Shown: positions 1 through 9,889, numbered from the stretch's first letter. The stretch is DNA of 64,000 bases from Ceratodon purpureus (GCA_014871385.1 CM026433.1:13528023-13592022), one strand, 5' to 3'. The notes: generated from the sequence alone by a model not told the origin. Translations and numbers: made by a program.

Positions 1-1
1 G

Positions 2-376
2 ACCGATGGTTGCATAATGAATCACTTGAGGAAGGCTACAGCTGAAGATGTTACGCTGGCACCAATCCTGGCTTTTTTTAACGCTAAAATTTGTGACTTG
101 CCAATGAATATGAACCGCCGGTTTCAGGACTACACTTTCTTGGATGGAATTCTCCGTTTCCAAGGTCTCATTTATGTGCCAGATGATGACGAACTTCGCC
201 GGCAGATCCTTCGATCTCGCCACGACGCACCTGCTGCCGGTCATCAGGGACGTGCAAAAACCTTAGAACTCGTCACGAGAACATTCTACTGGCCTACAGT
301 TCGACGATATGTACAGCGGTACGTTGATGGGTGTGACATTTGCCAACGGTCGAAGCCAACTCATCATGCTCCGTAT
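2..376 (+). pseudogene. Chromovirus pol, integrase zinc-binding domain (5' piece)
   Basis: The reading frame is open from the left edge, so the start lies outside the window and the methionine at 17 is internal. The end of the piece has an HHCC zinc-binding signature: H in SRHDAP, H in AAGHQG, then CDICQ. This is the usual linker and zinc finger in front of a Ty3/gypsy integrase core. The frame is cut at 376 inside HHAPY by the TIR element. After the junction the frame runs into the insert and stops at 503-505, so the protein cannot be made from this copy without removal of the insert. Confidence 0.85.
367..376. repeat. Target-site duplication, left copy (TGCTCCGTAT)
   Basis: Identical to 8,441-8,450 across the insert. 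The same ten bases appear once in the reconstructed integrase frame, encoding part of APYG. Confidence 0.9.
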
Positions 377-431
377 GGGGAAAGTTCGTACGTGAGCGGA
401 GAGCGTAGAGCGGAGAGCGGTGAGCGCAGAA
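377..431 (+). repeat. Left terminal inverted repeat of the TIR element
   Basis: Starts GGGGAAAGTTCGTACGTGAG and pairs with the reverse complement of 8,386-8,440, which starts GAGGGTAGCTTGTACGTGAG. GAGCG repeats continue inward. Further in, at about 478, lies GACCCTATAACCGTGGA, which recurs inverted near the right end (about 8,228-8,250). Confidence 0.85.
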
Positions 432-1146
432 TGGAGAGCATAGAATTGACAATTAGGAAAATTTTCAAAAGCAAAGTAGACCCTATAACCGTGGAATATT
501 ACTAAATTAAGGCTTGATTTTGACACTTTTTTTAGGAAAAGAGTATATTACCGTGGAAATCAGGGTTATCTCTGGTTAGAATTTATTACGTTTGTTCTCT
601 AAGATACAAATTAGGGCTGATGTCATGATGACGTCATGCATACATTCCTTTAGATTTGTCATGGGTTTAGGCAAGATACAATGATCAGGCGTTGAGTTTT
701 AGATCAAACAAATAATTCTTTCATAGGATTATGTAAATGCCCAAGGAAAAAAACAAATTTGAAAGAACGTAAAGGAGGCAAGGTTTGAAAACTTCCTGGA
801 ATATTTCAAAATTCGTGTATAATATCTTAACTGCTGAAACCAAGATATACCTTGTTAGAGTCCTTGTCTTCATCGAAGATTACTCTGTCTTCGTAGGCAG
901 CGAAGCATCTTCATTTGAGTGATACAAGTAGGAGATTTTCATCATGAAACAGCACTTGGTGAGCTGGGTTCCAGAGATGGAGGTCACTCTTGGTTTCTTG
1001 AGTTTGTTTCTAGGTGGCGTATTAGGATAGTGACACAGTCCTTGGCATTCTGTGCTGTATGCGAAGGTAGCGTAGGAGTTCGGGGGGGTCAATGTGCAAG
1101 CTTGCATGGAACGTTTTAAGACTACAACAATTTAGTGTGTTGCGCG

Positions 1147-2032
1147 ATGCCGAAGGTATGTAATGCAAGATCGAGGAGGACGAGAGCGGCTGTAGGTTTG
1201 CCCCCAAAGGCACCGGCGAGTTATCAGGAGCTGCGGCCTTGGCTGCTGGAGGTGGAGCGCGCCAGAGAACGAGGGATGGACCTGCCACCGTTTAGGCACA
1301 TCGGAAGCCTCCATGTTGGTGAAGGTGAATGGCGTTGGACAGTGCTTTGTACCAATGAGCTTCTCCGTATTATGGAGTTGTGCCTAATCCCGTATCCCTT
1401 GCTATCGAACGTCGATGAGAATCCAGTTGTTCAGCTGCCCGAAGTGATCATATCGGATGGCGAAACTTGCTGGTTTGATATCGACAAGAGTTGTACTTAC
1501 TAGGGAGTTGTTTGAAGGTATGGGCGATTCATTTGAGGTCGTTGCCTGTGAAACGATTTTACAGGATTTGCTTAAGCGGATGGCGGATGGACCTAACCCT
1601 TGGGATCATATAGGTAGTAGTGCAACGCAGGGTTGGACTCCTCCGATGGTAATCACGTTTGAAGACGTCGAGAGTGCTCGTGCTGTGTCAAAGAGGTGGA
1701 AGTGTGAAATTGACAGCAGTCCTGAATATGCATGCCTTCGGCTAGCAAGGTGGGATTACTTTTTGTACGAGGGTCGCCATTGGAGTCCGAAGGACGAATA
1801 CGAAGTTAATCGGTTCAACATCAACTGGAGTGTTTTTAGGAGTTCTTGGAAACTTGCAAATCCAATTAACAACGAGAGGTTAGAGATAGCGTTCCTTGGA
1901 GAACTGAGTTGCGTTGAGTTAGATCAGTTGAGGTCATTGCTATTGGCCAATGGGAATCAGGTCTTAGATGTCCCGGAAGGAGAGAAAATTTCTTCGAGAG
2001 ATGGTATCTGGATCTCTCCCAAGAATAGGTAA
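1147..2032 (+). pseudogene. Unrecognised element-borne protein, ELRPW family copy A (one frameshift)
   Basis: The ATG at 1,147 is followed by a basic N-terminus (RSRRTRAA), then a block with ELRPW, a helix rich in Glu and Arg (EVERARERG), LPPFRHI and WRWTV. This frame stops at 1,501-1,503. A second frame takes over near 1,457 and runs to the stop at 2,030-2,032, so one frameshift around 1,460-1,500 or an unseen intron separates the halves. The ELRPW block is about 50 percent identical over 60 residues to the frame at 54,460, which makes it a real protein family even though I cannot name it. The second half has acidic and tryptophan-rich stretches (SPKDEYEVNRFN) and no motif I know. It lies just inside the left end of the TIR element and converges on the methyltransferase-like gene. 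A DNA-binding or transposition accessory role is possible but unproven. Confidence 0.55.
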
Positions 2033-2318
2033 CATGGCTATGGGTTAGGGTGAGATTTTGAATGATTAAGAAAGTAATTACAGCAATATATATATATTTT
2101 TGAGCATTTCAGTTTTAACATTTCATTGTTCATGTTACATGTTGAGCATTACAGATGTGACATTTCATCCTTTACATACACAGATACGAACAGGACAAGA
2201 TAATCATAACAAGTTTAGGTTGTTTGCAGTAGAGAAGACGAAGTAATATGCAATAAAACTCCAATTAAATCAAATCAAATCAAATGAAAACAACGATAGA
2301 CCGAAGCCTCCTTCAAAC

Positions 2319-3906
2319 TCACAACATGCTACAATCGCTACTTTCACTCTCAGAATCCGATGACTGAGAATCTCCTTCTACAGCCTCTTCATCGACAAAT
2401 AGAAGGGCCCTGGGATCAAAAGTAGTTGGCCGCCTAGGAACATATGTAAGAGCTCCGGATTGCAGCGCTTGTGCTAAGCCCTCTGCATAATCCGGAAGTA
2501 TATAAGGCTGAATCGGACTGGAATGAAGACGCCACGATGGAATGGAGACGGGTCTTGGCCTACGTGGCGGTGTCGCCTCAACTACTCTGCAAGAGTAAAT
2601 CGAGGGTGGTAAGAAGAAGTGCGTGAAGATGGAATCAGTAAAGAAGCAAAGAGAACTAGCCCAGAAGTAAGAAAATGTAGAGAACTTACAGTACTTATAT
2701 CGTCTTGCTCTCTTCGGAGGTGCATCTTCAACTGCTGCCGGTCTAGGATGTTTTGGAGGACCCATGGCAGATGACGTAGCCATATACGGTTTGAGAAGGG
2801 CGTTGAATATGCCTTCGTCCTCCTCACAAGCTATAATATGACGACCAATACTCTGGCAAGCCTTGAGGGAGGCACTTGAAAACACGTAGCACAGGAAAGA
2901 AGTGAGTCCCTGTGGAGAAATTCAGAGGATTGGAAATGAAGAATTTGTTAATGGAGGATTACCTGTTCCTGCCGACCACTCGAAGACTATGTCACCGGGC
3001 TTGGTCATCTTCTCAATTATGCCCTGCATCATCTCAAGGGCTTTCTCCCTTGGGCCTCTCCACGGCACCTCCCCATTCATGTGCTGCGATTCCACATCGG
3101 TGAAGTTGAGAATGGCATTACTCTCGGTAATGTGGAGGTCGTTGTAAACGACATCGGATTTCTTCGTTTGAAAAGAGAACTTGGATGGGGGATGAGCACC
3201 ACGAATGAAGACGCGCACCCAGAATCGAAGAGACTGCGAGACACAAAAATATGTGAGTATAATTAAAAAGAAAACTTAGTAGAATGCAAAGACAAGGAAA
3301 GATTATGATGTACATACCAAGGAGCCGGACATCGTAGGGTGAGCCAAGCCTAGTGCATTGAAGCCCCACCAGTCTCGGTTCTGCACGAAGCCATCAAGAG
3401 TAGCCACTTCAGAAATCTTCGAAGCCAGACCTTGGTCGTTGTTGTGGATGATGCAGAGAGCACCATCATACTGCAAGAAATGTCTTGCAAATTCGAAGAG
3501 TTCCTCCAAATACTCCTTACCGCGATTGTTCCAAGACGGAGCGACGTAGGGTGGATTGGGTATCGTGGGGACCGGAAGATTCTCAGGAATGTCGGCAATG
3601 ATCAAGTCGAATCCCAAGTGATTATGATGTTTGCATCTATCAGGAACTCGGTTCTCGCGGCCTGCTCCAAACTTGAGTAAATAAGAAAACAGAGTTAGAA
3701 ATTATAAGGCTTATAGTAATAAAAGTATTCAAGGGAAAGCACGAAACAACGGATCATACCATTCGAATAATGTCTAGAGCCTTGTTCCATTCGGGATCGC
3801 CACCAACGTCTTCAAGTTCCTTGTGTCGGGATAGAACCGAATCCACAGAGGAGTTGATGACACAAACCACAACCTCGACAAGGCTCTCATTCAGGTGAGC
3901 CTTCGC
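2319..3906 (-). pseudogene. DNA amino-methyltransferase-like protein (permuted, beta-class order), five exons
   Basis: Proposed exons, high to low: 3,906-3,760; 3,671-3,318; 3,233-2,963; 2,909-2,690; 2,584-2,319, all with GT-AG ends. The order of motifs matches beta-class N6-adenine/N4-cytosine methyltransferases: a motif IV-like segment (FDLIIADIPEN), then NRDWWGFN and HPTMSG, then a motif X-like helix (PREKALEMMQ), then a motif I-like SAM loop (KPGDIVFEWSAGTG) followed by SIGRHIIACEED. The C-terminal tail is Pro/Arg-rich, ending in a Ser/Asp/Glu run (SDSESESSD). Oddities: the usual (D/N/S)PP(Y/W) catalytic tetrapeptide is replaced by DIPE. The exon 3 to exon 4 junction is out of phase by one base, so this copy may be decayed or use another splice site. 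The 5' end is uncertain because the hairpin satellite starts right beyond 3,906. Catalytic activity is doubtful; the fold assignment is moderately firm. Confidence 0.6.
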
Positions 3907-3924
3907 CTTAAAAACTTATATTAA

Positions 3925-4830
3925 ATCCCCAAAACCATTGCAAGGCCCCCGGCCTACTGTCGTCTACCCGACAGTAGGCTTGGGGCCATTTATTTTGAAA
4001 AAATAAAAAGAAAACAACAATAAAGAAGCGGAGAAAACCTCAAAAATATGCAGATTTTTATTAATATTTTGTGAGCATAATTCATTTATATAATACAGAT
4101 TGTCAAAGAAAAAATAAATAAAACAACTTTGCAAGAATCCCCAAATTCATACCCATGCCCTCGGCCTACTGTCGTTGACGACAGTAGGTTTGGGGTTATT
4201 TCATTTTTGAAAATAACAAAAAAATAATAATAAAATACGTAAATTCATCGAAAATATTGAGTTTTTTATTAATATTTTGTGAGCAATCATGCGTTAATAT
4301 AACACAAAATGTCAAAAACAAAAAACACAAACATACTTTGCAAAAATCCCCAAATCCATTGCCATGCCCTCGGCCTACTGTCGTTGACGACAGTAGGTTT
4401 GGGGTTTTTTCATTTTTCAAAATCACAAAAAAATAATAATAAAATACGTAAAATTCATCGAAAATATTGAGTTTTTTATTAATATTTTGTGAGGAATCAT
4501 GCATTAATAAAACACAAAATGTCCAAAAAAAAAACACAAACAAACTTTGCAAAAATCCCCAAATCCAATGCCATGCCCTCGGCCTACTGTCGTTGCCGAG
4601 AGTAGGCTTGGGGTTTTTTCATTTTTCAAAATATCAAAAAAATATTAAAAAAATTACGTAAAATTCATCAAAAATATTTAGATTATTATTAATATTTTGT
4701 GAGCAATCATGCATTAATATAACACAAAATGTCAAAAAAAAAAAACACAAACAAACTTGGCGAAAATCCCCAAATCCATTGCCATGCCCTCGGCCTACTG
4801 TCGTTGACGACAGTAGGCTTGGGGCTAAGC
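3925..4830. repeat. Tandem ~210-bp repeat with palindromic hairpin cores
   Basis: Five copies of a core hairpin CCTACTGTCG-loop-CGACAGTAGG start near 3,953, 4,165, 4,374, 4,583 and 4,794, spaced 209-212 bp. They are linked by AT-rich filler that is also repeated (AATATTTTGTGAGCA and similar). The fourth core has a mismatch in its right arm. Cores are followed by GGTTTGGGG/GGCTTGGGG. The array sits directly upstream of the methyltransferase-like gene in the TIR element. Confidence 0.9.
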
Positions 4831-5009
4831 AAATCCACCGAGGAAAGGGCCCTTGACCAGCGCGGGTCAAGGTAGTGGACACTCTAACAAGCCAGCGGTA
4901 TAGCCGAGAAGAGTAATGTCTTCGACGTAACAAGAGAATGTGCGACGGTTTTCGTAGTCCGTCATAACTGTGGTGAAAGAACTTTCCAACCTAAATCGTT
5001 AGATTGCGC

Positions 5010-5240
5010 TTCGGGAAGTCGGAAGTTCGAATCCCGGCGGTAACCTTTGGAATTTTCGGATGTGATTTTGGAAGTTGGGAGTTCGAATCTTCATGGTGAC
5101 TTATGGAATTTTTGGGTGTGGATTTGGAGGTCGGGAGTTCGAATCCCCGTGGTGACTTATGGAATTTTTGGGTGTGGATTATGGAATTTTTAGGTGTGGA
5201 TTTGGAGGTCGGGAGTTCGAATCCCTGTGGTGACTTTTGA
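5010..5240 (+). repeat. Tandem ~56-bp repeat carrying tRNA B-box-like sequence
   Basis: GTTCGAATCC (one copy GTTCGAATCT) occurs at 5,025, 5,081, 5,137 and 5,215. Each copy sits in a context like the T-arm of a tRNA (GGGAGTTCGAATCCCYGTGG) and is linked by GTGACTTATGGAATTTTTGG. The spacing is 56, 56 and 78 bp. No complete tRNA cloverleaf is present. It could be a decayed tRNA-derived SINE tail or an array of pol III internal promoter B boxes. Confidence 0.7.
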
Positions 5241-6715
5241 AGACTAATGGAATTTTTGGGTGGTTTAGTTGAGAGCATGGACCATTTGTTATTTTGCAAA
5301 GTAAAACGTTTGCAAAAGATTTTTCTTTGCGAGGAAGAGGCTGAAGATATGGCTAAAGGCAAGTTTTAACGTCGGTTCAGTTGCGCGAGTTCAATGACAT
5401 TGTCTTGTTCCAAATCCTGGAGGACCGTTCAGCTATAGAACATGGAAGAGAAACACAGACACAGTGGTTCAAAGACTCATTCTGAAACAATCATAAGATC
5501 ATTTCAATATTTTCTACACATGCGATGTCTTCCTTAGTTTGTATTCAATAAGCAATCCTGATTTTTAACGTTTTACCTTCAATCTATAATGATCAGAGCG
5601 CCACCTCCATGAGCTCAAAGATATAGCATTGAATTTGACTTAAAATTCTCCAATCCCCCCCATACTCTACCCATCAAATAAGATCGACAAGCTGTATACG
5701 GTATCCAATAGCAAGCATGCACTTCCATGCAGATTTTGCAAGTATATCACCTGTTGTTGCATCTCAAGGAACTGACGTTCCAAAGACCGTCCTTTGGAAT
5801 ACATGACAAGCATAAAATGTGATGAAAATCTTTAGGCTAGTATCCAATTAATTCAGACACAACGATACTTGGATCTCCATAGCCATGACTAACACAAATA
5901 CCGAGCATCTCATATGGATGCTTGCTTCCCGATAGATACTTTGAGTCTGTACATCAGATCAGTTCAAAGCTTAAAACGTTACTTTAAATGTTACTTTAAA
6001 TAAGAAAATTCCTCCTTCAAGCTCCTTAGGAGTTGCCCATTCAAAGAAAGGCTCTATCATTGATGTGAACTAAAATATGGTAGTTCAAGCCTTTAAGCCT
6101 CAAGATTATCAGAGCATGACGAGCTTCAAGGTGGTTGGAGTATCACCAGCTTTTAAGGTAGCAGCACCAGAAACCATCGCAGCTTTCTGAGCCTTTTTGC
6201 TGGTTGAATGGCACAGTTGGTGTGGAAAAATACACAAAGGTTGGGTAATCATAGAGAATATGGTTTTTAGAAATTTAATTTTTTGTGAATTTTACCAATC
6301 TAAAATCAAAAGTTCTAATAAATGGTGATAGGAGGGTGCTAGAGTTATTTCTAAGTGAACCAGAAACCAAGAAAGAGTCTTGTTGATTAAAGCTACTTAC
6401 ATACATCCACTTGTTGCTTTAGGTTGCTTCCATTTATTAGTGCACCTACGTTGACCAGTTAGTCCTTTTGGGTTATAACTTATTGGGTACTCTTATCTAA
6501 TGCACCATAACCACATCATTAGATAAGTCGTTCTACTAGTTACCCTCCAAGAAAAAATTGTCTTTTCTTTTTGGGAAATAAAAGGTTCATTCTTCAAAAA
6601 CAAACTTGATTTTGAAACGATTGAATATTCTCAAAATAAGTAGATCACTAAATTACATGTCATTAATATGGGTTCCACTCACCTAAGCAATGGCCCTCAT
6701 TGACACAGGAAACTG

Positions 6716-7960
6716 AGAATGATATGAAAGAAATGAAGAAAATAAAGGGAAAGTAATATGAAAGTTAAAATTAAATGAAAGAACTCTTTCGACTGCATTA
6801 ACAATTTAGATAGAATAAAGGAAGTTAATAAAAAATACAAGATAATTATATAATATCCCATGTACTAAGTCAGCAATACAGAAGCTGTATTGACTTTTTC
6901 ATTATAAAGGCTTTGTCGCTCACATTAATTGCAATCTATTTCAATACAATCTATCTTGAACAAGTGCACTATAAACCTCGTATCCCCTGACATGTACCCT
7001 TTATTGCAGCCAAGATATACTTGTTATTAGACGTCCTAATCTTTGAACCTAACACGTTTAGGGTTGCCCACTACATTATCAGCAGGACTGCCAGCCTCTA
7101 ACTGTACTACATGACAAACTACATTCGCGTTCATTTTCGGTCCCACACTTGCCAAGTGTCCTTGGTATGAACGTTTCAGCAATGGCCCACCTCCCCGCCT
7201 CTGATTCACTGATTCCCTGGAATAGGTTCCCCTTGGGATCTTTCCTACCTTGGAGTACGCATGAGGTTGCAAAGGCACATCTGCGTCCTCCTCGAGCACT
7301 ATGATCTCATCCGAATTTTTTTGAACGTGGAGGGTCAGCTCTCACATCCGATTGCACATCCACAGCCGTGGTCAAAGGACGCCTTTGGCTGTTGGCCATC
7401 ACTTCCTCTTTGTCCTCCACCTCAACATACGGTTGAAATGGGCAAACATCGTCAGCGAGTGAAACAACAATATCTATGACGTCTTCCATAACCGCTGTCC
7501 GCCACTACGGAAAAGAGCTTCACAAAACACCAACACAAAAGAGGAAGAGACATTCCATAATCTTAACTTAAATATCCCTGAAGAAGATGCTTGGCGCCCT
7601 TGAAAATCGGCATTTCATTCATTTAAAAGTTATTATCTTCCTAAACTTAATGAAAAAGGACGATGGTTGTGCAGAAGTCATTTACCATTTAAAAATTAAA
7701 AAATTAAAAAACATTTTAAAAAATGAAATTATAAAAATAAAAAAAAACATTTATATAAAATGAAATTAAAAAAAATAAAAAAAATAAAAGCAAAAAAAAA
7801 TATTAAGGTTGAAAATAATATGAAGGAGATTAAGAAAATGAAAGAGAAAATTAAATGAAAGATAAAAATAAATAAAAGGACTCTTTCGACTCCATTAATG
7901 AGATAGATAGAATAGAGGAAGTTAATACAAAATACAAGATAATTACAAATAAAATTAATG
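6716..7960. repeat. Pair of diverged direct repeats inside the TIR element
   Basis: About 140 bp near 6,716-6,860 and again near 7,810-7,960 share blocks such as ACTCTTTCGACT, TAGATAGAATA, GAGGAAGTTAATA and ACAAGATAATTA. They are direct and about 1.09 kb apart. This may be a small nested retroelement with short LTRs or an internal duplication. The stretch 5,240-7,030 otherwise shows no supported gene. Confidence 0.5.
7036..7489 (-). pseudogene. Decayed unrecognised coding fragment
   Basis: Two adjacent minus-strand frames, 7,489-7,307 (starts MEDVIDIVVSLADDVCPF) and 7,299-7,036 (starts MLEEDADVPLQPHAYSKVGK), read like one acidic-to-basic protein broken by a frameshift near 7,300. The composition is protein-like and GC is higher than in the AT-rich surroundings. 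No motif is recognised. Confidence 0.25.
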
Positions 7961-8385
7961 AAAAGATTAAAGGCACGTAGACTAGAATGGATGAGTTCTA
8001 GTAATGTTAAGAAAATGTTACAATATTAAAGGTTACTTGATCCCTCTTAAGAGGTTCAATACCTATACATTTAAAGCAGTAATTTGGATATAAATGTGAG
8101 GGGATAAGGGGAATTAATGTATGCCAAAACTAGTTAGAGGGAGTTGGAGCATAGTAATCAGTGCGCGTCAAAAAATTTATCACCAAGAAAAGAGAAAACG
8201 AACTACAAATTCAATGAAAATACTGTAATTAGTCCACGGTTATAGGGTCAATTAAATTACTAAAATTAGTAAATTTCCAAAAATACACTAAGAATATTCA
8301 AATCTTCTAATTTTATAATTTATTTTTAGTAAAAAAAGTGCTATTTTAAGGTTCTGTCCCCCATTCTGTGCTCTCCGCTCTCCAA

Positions 8386-8440
8386 ATCTGCGCTCACCGC
8401 TCTCCGCTCTGCGCTTTGCGCTCACGTACAAGCTACCCTC
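8386..8440 (-). repeat. Right terminal inverted repeat of the TIR element
   Basis: Inverted partner of 377-431. It keeps the GTACGTGAGCG core and the GAGCGGAGAGCGGTGAGCGC block. About 90 bp of extra sequence separates it from the inner GACCCTATAACCGTGGA motif compared with the left end. Confidence 0.85.
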
Positions 8441-8450
8441 TGCTCCGTAT
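8441..8450. repeat. Target-site duplication, right copy (TGCTCCGTAT)
   Basis: Identical to 367-376. The integrase frame continues with GGACAACTA directly after it. Confidence 0.9.
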
Positions 8451-9602
8451 GGACAACTACAGCCAATTCCCGCTGCACAAGCTCCGTGGAAAAGAATTTC
8501 AGTAGACTTTGTCGTGAAGCTACCAGTCAGCAAGGGATATGACTCGGTACTGGTCGTTGTTGACAAGAACACGAAGTTGGCTCATTTTGTTCCTACAAAT
8601 GAAACCATTGATTCAAAAGGAACTGCGTCATTATACTTGCAGCACATCTGGAGGCTCCATGGAACACCGGAGCAAGTTATTTCAGATCGTGGTTCTGTTT
8701 TTGTATCCAAATTCATGACCCGATTGTGTGAACTCCTTCGCATTAAACCAACTCCCACAACAGCCTTCCACCCTCAAGGAGACGGCCAAACAGAAAGATT
8801 GAATCAGGTCCTTGAACAATATCTACGCATGTTTACGACGAGACGCCAGGACGACTGGGCGGAGTTGTTGCCTCTCGCCGAATTCGCATACAATAATGCT
8901 TCTCATACTGCAACAGGGTTTTCTCCGTTCTTTGCAACTTATGGATACCATCCGGCTTTATCTTTCATGACACCCACTGTTTCTACAATTCCCGCAGCCG
9001 AGGAGCGAGTCAAGCAGTTACAACATATCCATGAAGAATTAAGGACAATGATTGACATTGCTGGACAACAAGCAAAACGTCATTATGATCAAGGAGTTAC
9101 AAAACAACCAGTTTTCGAGATTGGTGATAAGATTCTTCTTCGTCATCAGAATATTGCTACCACTGCTCCCTCGCAGAAGTTAGCGTCTAAATTCTTGGGG
9201 CCTTTTCCAATCCTCGAGAAGTTATCAGACGTGGTTTACCGTGTGAAGCTCCCACGATCTCTTCGAATTCATAATGTGTTCCATGTGTCCCTCTTAGAAC
9301 GTTATCATGAGGACACCATTCCAGGTAGGCAGCAGAAACTTCCTCCACCGATAATAACTCCTGATGGGGATATCGAGTGGGAAGTCAAAGAAATTCTGGA
9401 CTCACGACTCTTTGGTCGCTGGAAAAAATTACAGTACCTCGTTTCTTGGGAAGGATACGGCCCTGAGGAATGTTCGTGGGAGCCGGCAGTCAATCTTGAA
9501 AATGCACCAGATGTGGTGAGAGAGTTTCACCACCGACATCCTCACGCACCTGGACCTCGACCGTCACAAACACGGCATTTAGCACCAAAGGGGGGGGGGT
9601 AA
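8451..9602 (+). pseudogene. Chromovirus pol, integrase core and chromodomain (3' piece)
   Basis: The frame resumes immediately after the second target duplication. Catalytic residues are visible: first Asp in SVDFVV (about 8,505), second Asp in ISDRGS (about 8,686) and Glu in GQTERLN (about 8,794). A GPF/Y-type linker follows (FLGPFPI, about 9,195), then HNVFHVSLLERY. The last 60 or so residues form a chromodomain (EVKEILDS, LVSWEGYGPEECSWEP), expected to steer integration to modified chromatin. The frame ends in a TAA at 9,600-9,602 that abuts the polypurine tract. I see no stop inside this part, so the element may have been intact before the insertion. Confidence 0.88.
9587..9599 (+). promoter_or_regulatory. 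Polypurine tract of the chromovirus
   Basis: AAA followed by ten G lies directly before the TAA stop and the TGTTAC at 9,603. This is the expected site and composition for the plus-strand primer of reverse transcription. Confidence 0.7.
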
Positions 9603-9889
9603 TGTTACAAAGTGTAACAGCTGGCTTGGACGGTTAGCCTTAGAACTGAACGGTTACTTACAGGAATAGTGGTTATGCTGTAGCACAAGCTTAAATAGGA
9701 AGATGTATGGAGTTTACTCCTTATGCGATATTTTATCAATGCAAGTTCTGAATGTGTTCCAAGTGAGATACATGAGTGGTGTGATTATGTAATGATATTT
9801 GCTTAAGTATGAAACTTCTAGTTACTGATTTGAACGGAGTATCCACTGAGCCGCTTCGAGTCTTGACAGCAATGGTATGTTTGCTAACA
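9603..9889 (+). repeat. Chromovirus 3' LTR (right limit uncertain)
   Basis: Begins TGTTAC right after the polypurine tract and stop codon. A TGTTAC-n-GTAAC inverted pair sits at the very start. A plausible end is the ...CTAACA near 9,884-9,889. With no 5' LTR in the window, the end and any target duplication cannot be verified. Confidence 0.4.

Larger units (their letters stand above)
377..8440. mobile_element. 8,064-bp TIR element, Mutator-like, nested in the chromovirus integrase
   Basis: Both ends share about 54 bp of imperfect inverted repeat containing GTACGTGAGCG and reiterated GAGAGCG/GAGCG words. The element is flanked by identical 10-bp direct repeats TGCTCCGTAT (367-376 and 8,441-8,450). 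Removing the element and one repeat restores the integrase frame exactly (HHAPYG then QLQPIP). A 9-11 bp duplication with long TIRs points to the Mutator-like (MULE) superfamily. No MURA-type transposase is recognisable inside, so it may be non-autonomous or use an unfamiliar enzyme. Cargo: an unknown plus-strand gene, a methyltransferase-like minus-strand gene, hairpin repeats and B-box-like repeats. Confidence 0.85.
1..9889 (+). mobile_element. Ty3/gypsy chromovirus, 3' portion, split by a nested element
   Basis: Two coding pieces, 2-376 and 8,451-9,602, join in frame once the 8,064-bp insert and one copy of its 10-bp duplication are removed. Together they give the integrase zinc-binding domain, the integrase core and a C-terminal chromodomain, which defines the chromovirus branch of Ty3/gypsy (established knowledge). 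A purine tract at 9,587-9,599 and a TGTTAC start at 9,603 mark the beginning of the 3' LTR. Gag, protease and RT lie upstream of the window. The right limit, 9,889, is a guess from the first nearby sequence ending in ACA, because the 5' LTR is not available for comparison. Confidence 0.8.

Noticed and set aside
3940..4830. CRISPR-like array
   Set aside because: The units are whole ~210-bp tandem repeats including the filler, not short repeats with unique spacers, and the genome is eukaryotic.
4190..4940. Minus-strand frames of 118 and 99 codons in the hairpin array
   Set aside because: They translate the AT-rich tandem repeat itself and repeat internally, so they reflect the satellite and not a gene.
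4985..5050. A complete tRNA gene at the first B-box-like repeat
   Set aside because: No matching acceptor, D or anticodon stems could be paired around it. Only the T-arm-like part is present and it is repeated in tandem.
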